From Glaciecola sp. UBA2563 (GTDB lineage: Bacteria; Pseudomonadota; Gammaproteobacteria; Enterobacterales; Alteromonadaceae), in contig DDLV01000146.1 in NCBI GenBank assembly GCA_002340325.1, forward strand, positions 1 to 13,892: a stretch of DNA of 13,892 nt, written 5' to 3'. Made by a program: the position numbers and the translations under genes. Of the stretch, positions 13,794 through 13,892 are shown one piece after another; positions within the stretch are counted from its first letter, which is position 1, and every line of letters starts with the position of its first letter. Under the pieces are notes generated by a model. That model searched no databases, had not been told where the DNA came from, and saw only the letters and a list, made by a program, of their open reading frames with translations.

Positions 13794-13892
13794 TCTACCT
13801 ATTACCATGGCACTTTTCTGGTTAAGTGTTGCTAAGCTTCTAATTTGCTGATTTACAGTTGAAGGCAGGAATTAGTAATTTGAAAGCTTCGA

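Overview
The window looks like chromosomal DNA of a marine gammaproteobacterium, most likely an alteromonad (Pseudoalteromonas/Alteromonas-type). The evidence is low to medium GC by eye, close similarity of PrkA, YeaH and SpoVR/YcgB to their enterobacterial counterparts, a LytS/LytTR pair, a DUF3718 protein and a CadC-like regulator with TPRs. There are no rRNA or tRNA genes, CRISPR arrays or transposase genes. The genus is inferred from gene content only.

Layout. (1) 1-572 is non-coding and opens with the right half of a palindromic repeat. (2) 573-5284 (+) is the tightly packed operon prkA(yeaG)-yeaH-spoVR(ycgB), a conserved stress and stationary-phase module of a AAA+ serine kinase, a VWA-like DUF444 protein and SpoVR. 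(3) 5307-7273 (-) is a two-component operon, a LytS-type histidine kinase followed by a LytTR response regulator. It converges on spoVR, and a triplicated 17-bp repeat forms micro-ORFs in front of the kinase. (4) 7623-7982 (-) is a secreted DUF3718 protein, divergent from a CadC-like membrane regulator with a TPR-rich periplasmic part (8261-9823, +, no ATG start). That gene converges on an exported serine hydrolase of the beta-lactamase class C superfamily (9850-10923, -). (5) 10963-11826 is mostly non-coding. It holds phased TTCAT repeats at the hydrolase promoter, a 41-residue membrane-protein gene (11414-11539, +) and a complete copy of the palindromic repeat (11643-11789). (6) 11827-13793 is a divergent redox/sulfur module. 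Leftward run an AhpD-like CxxC protein and a single-haem DUF3365 (Tll0287-like) periplasmic protein. Rightward run a YgaV/BigR-type ArsR repressor with its two sensor cysteines and a YgaP-type membrane rhodanese.

The most informative region is the 102-bp gap at 12830-12931. It has readable promoters in both directions, and one palindrome, TATTAG-N6-CTAATA, overlaps both. This suggests that the persulfide-sensing repressor controls all four genes. The other signals worth following are the tandem stop-start micro-ORFs ahead of the kinase, the dispersed palindromic element, and the helically phased repeats at the hydrolase promoter.
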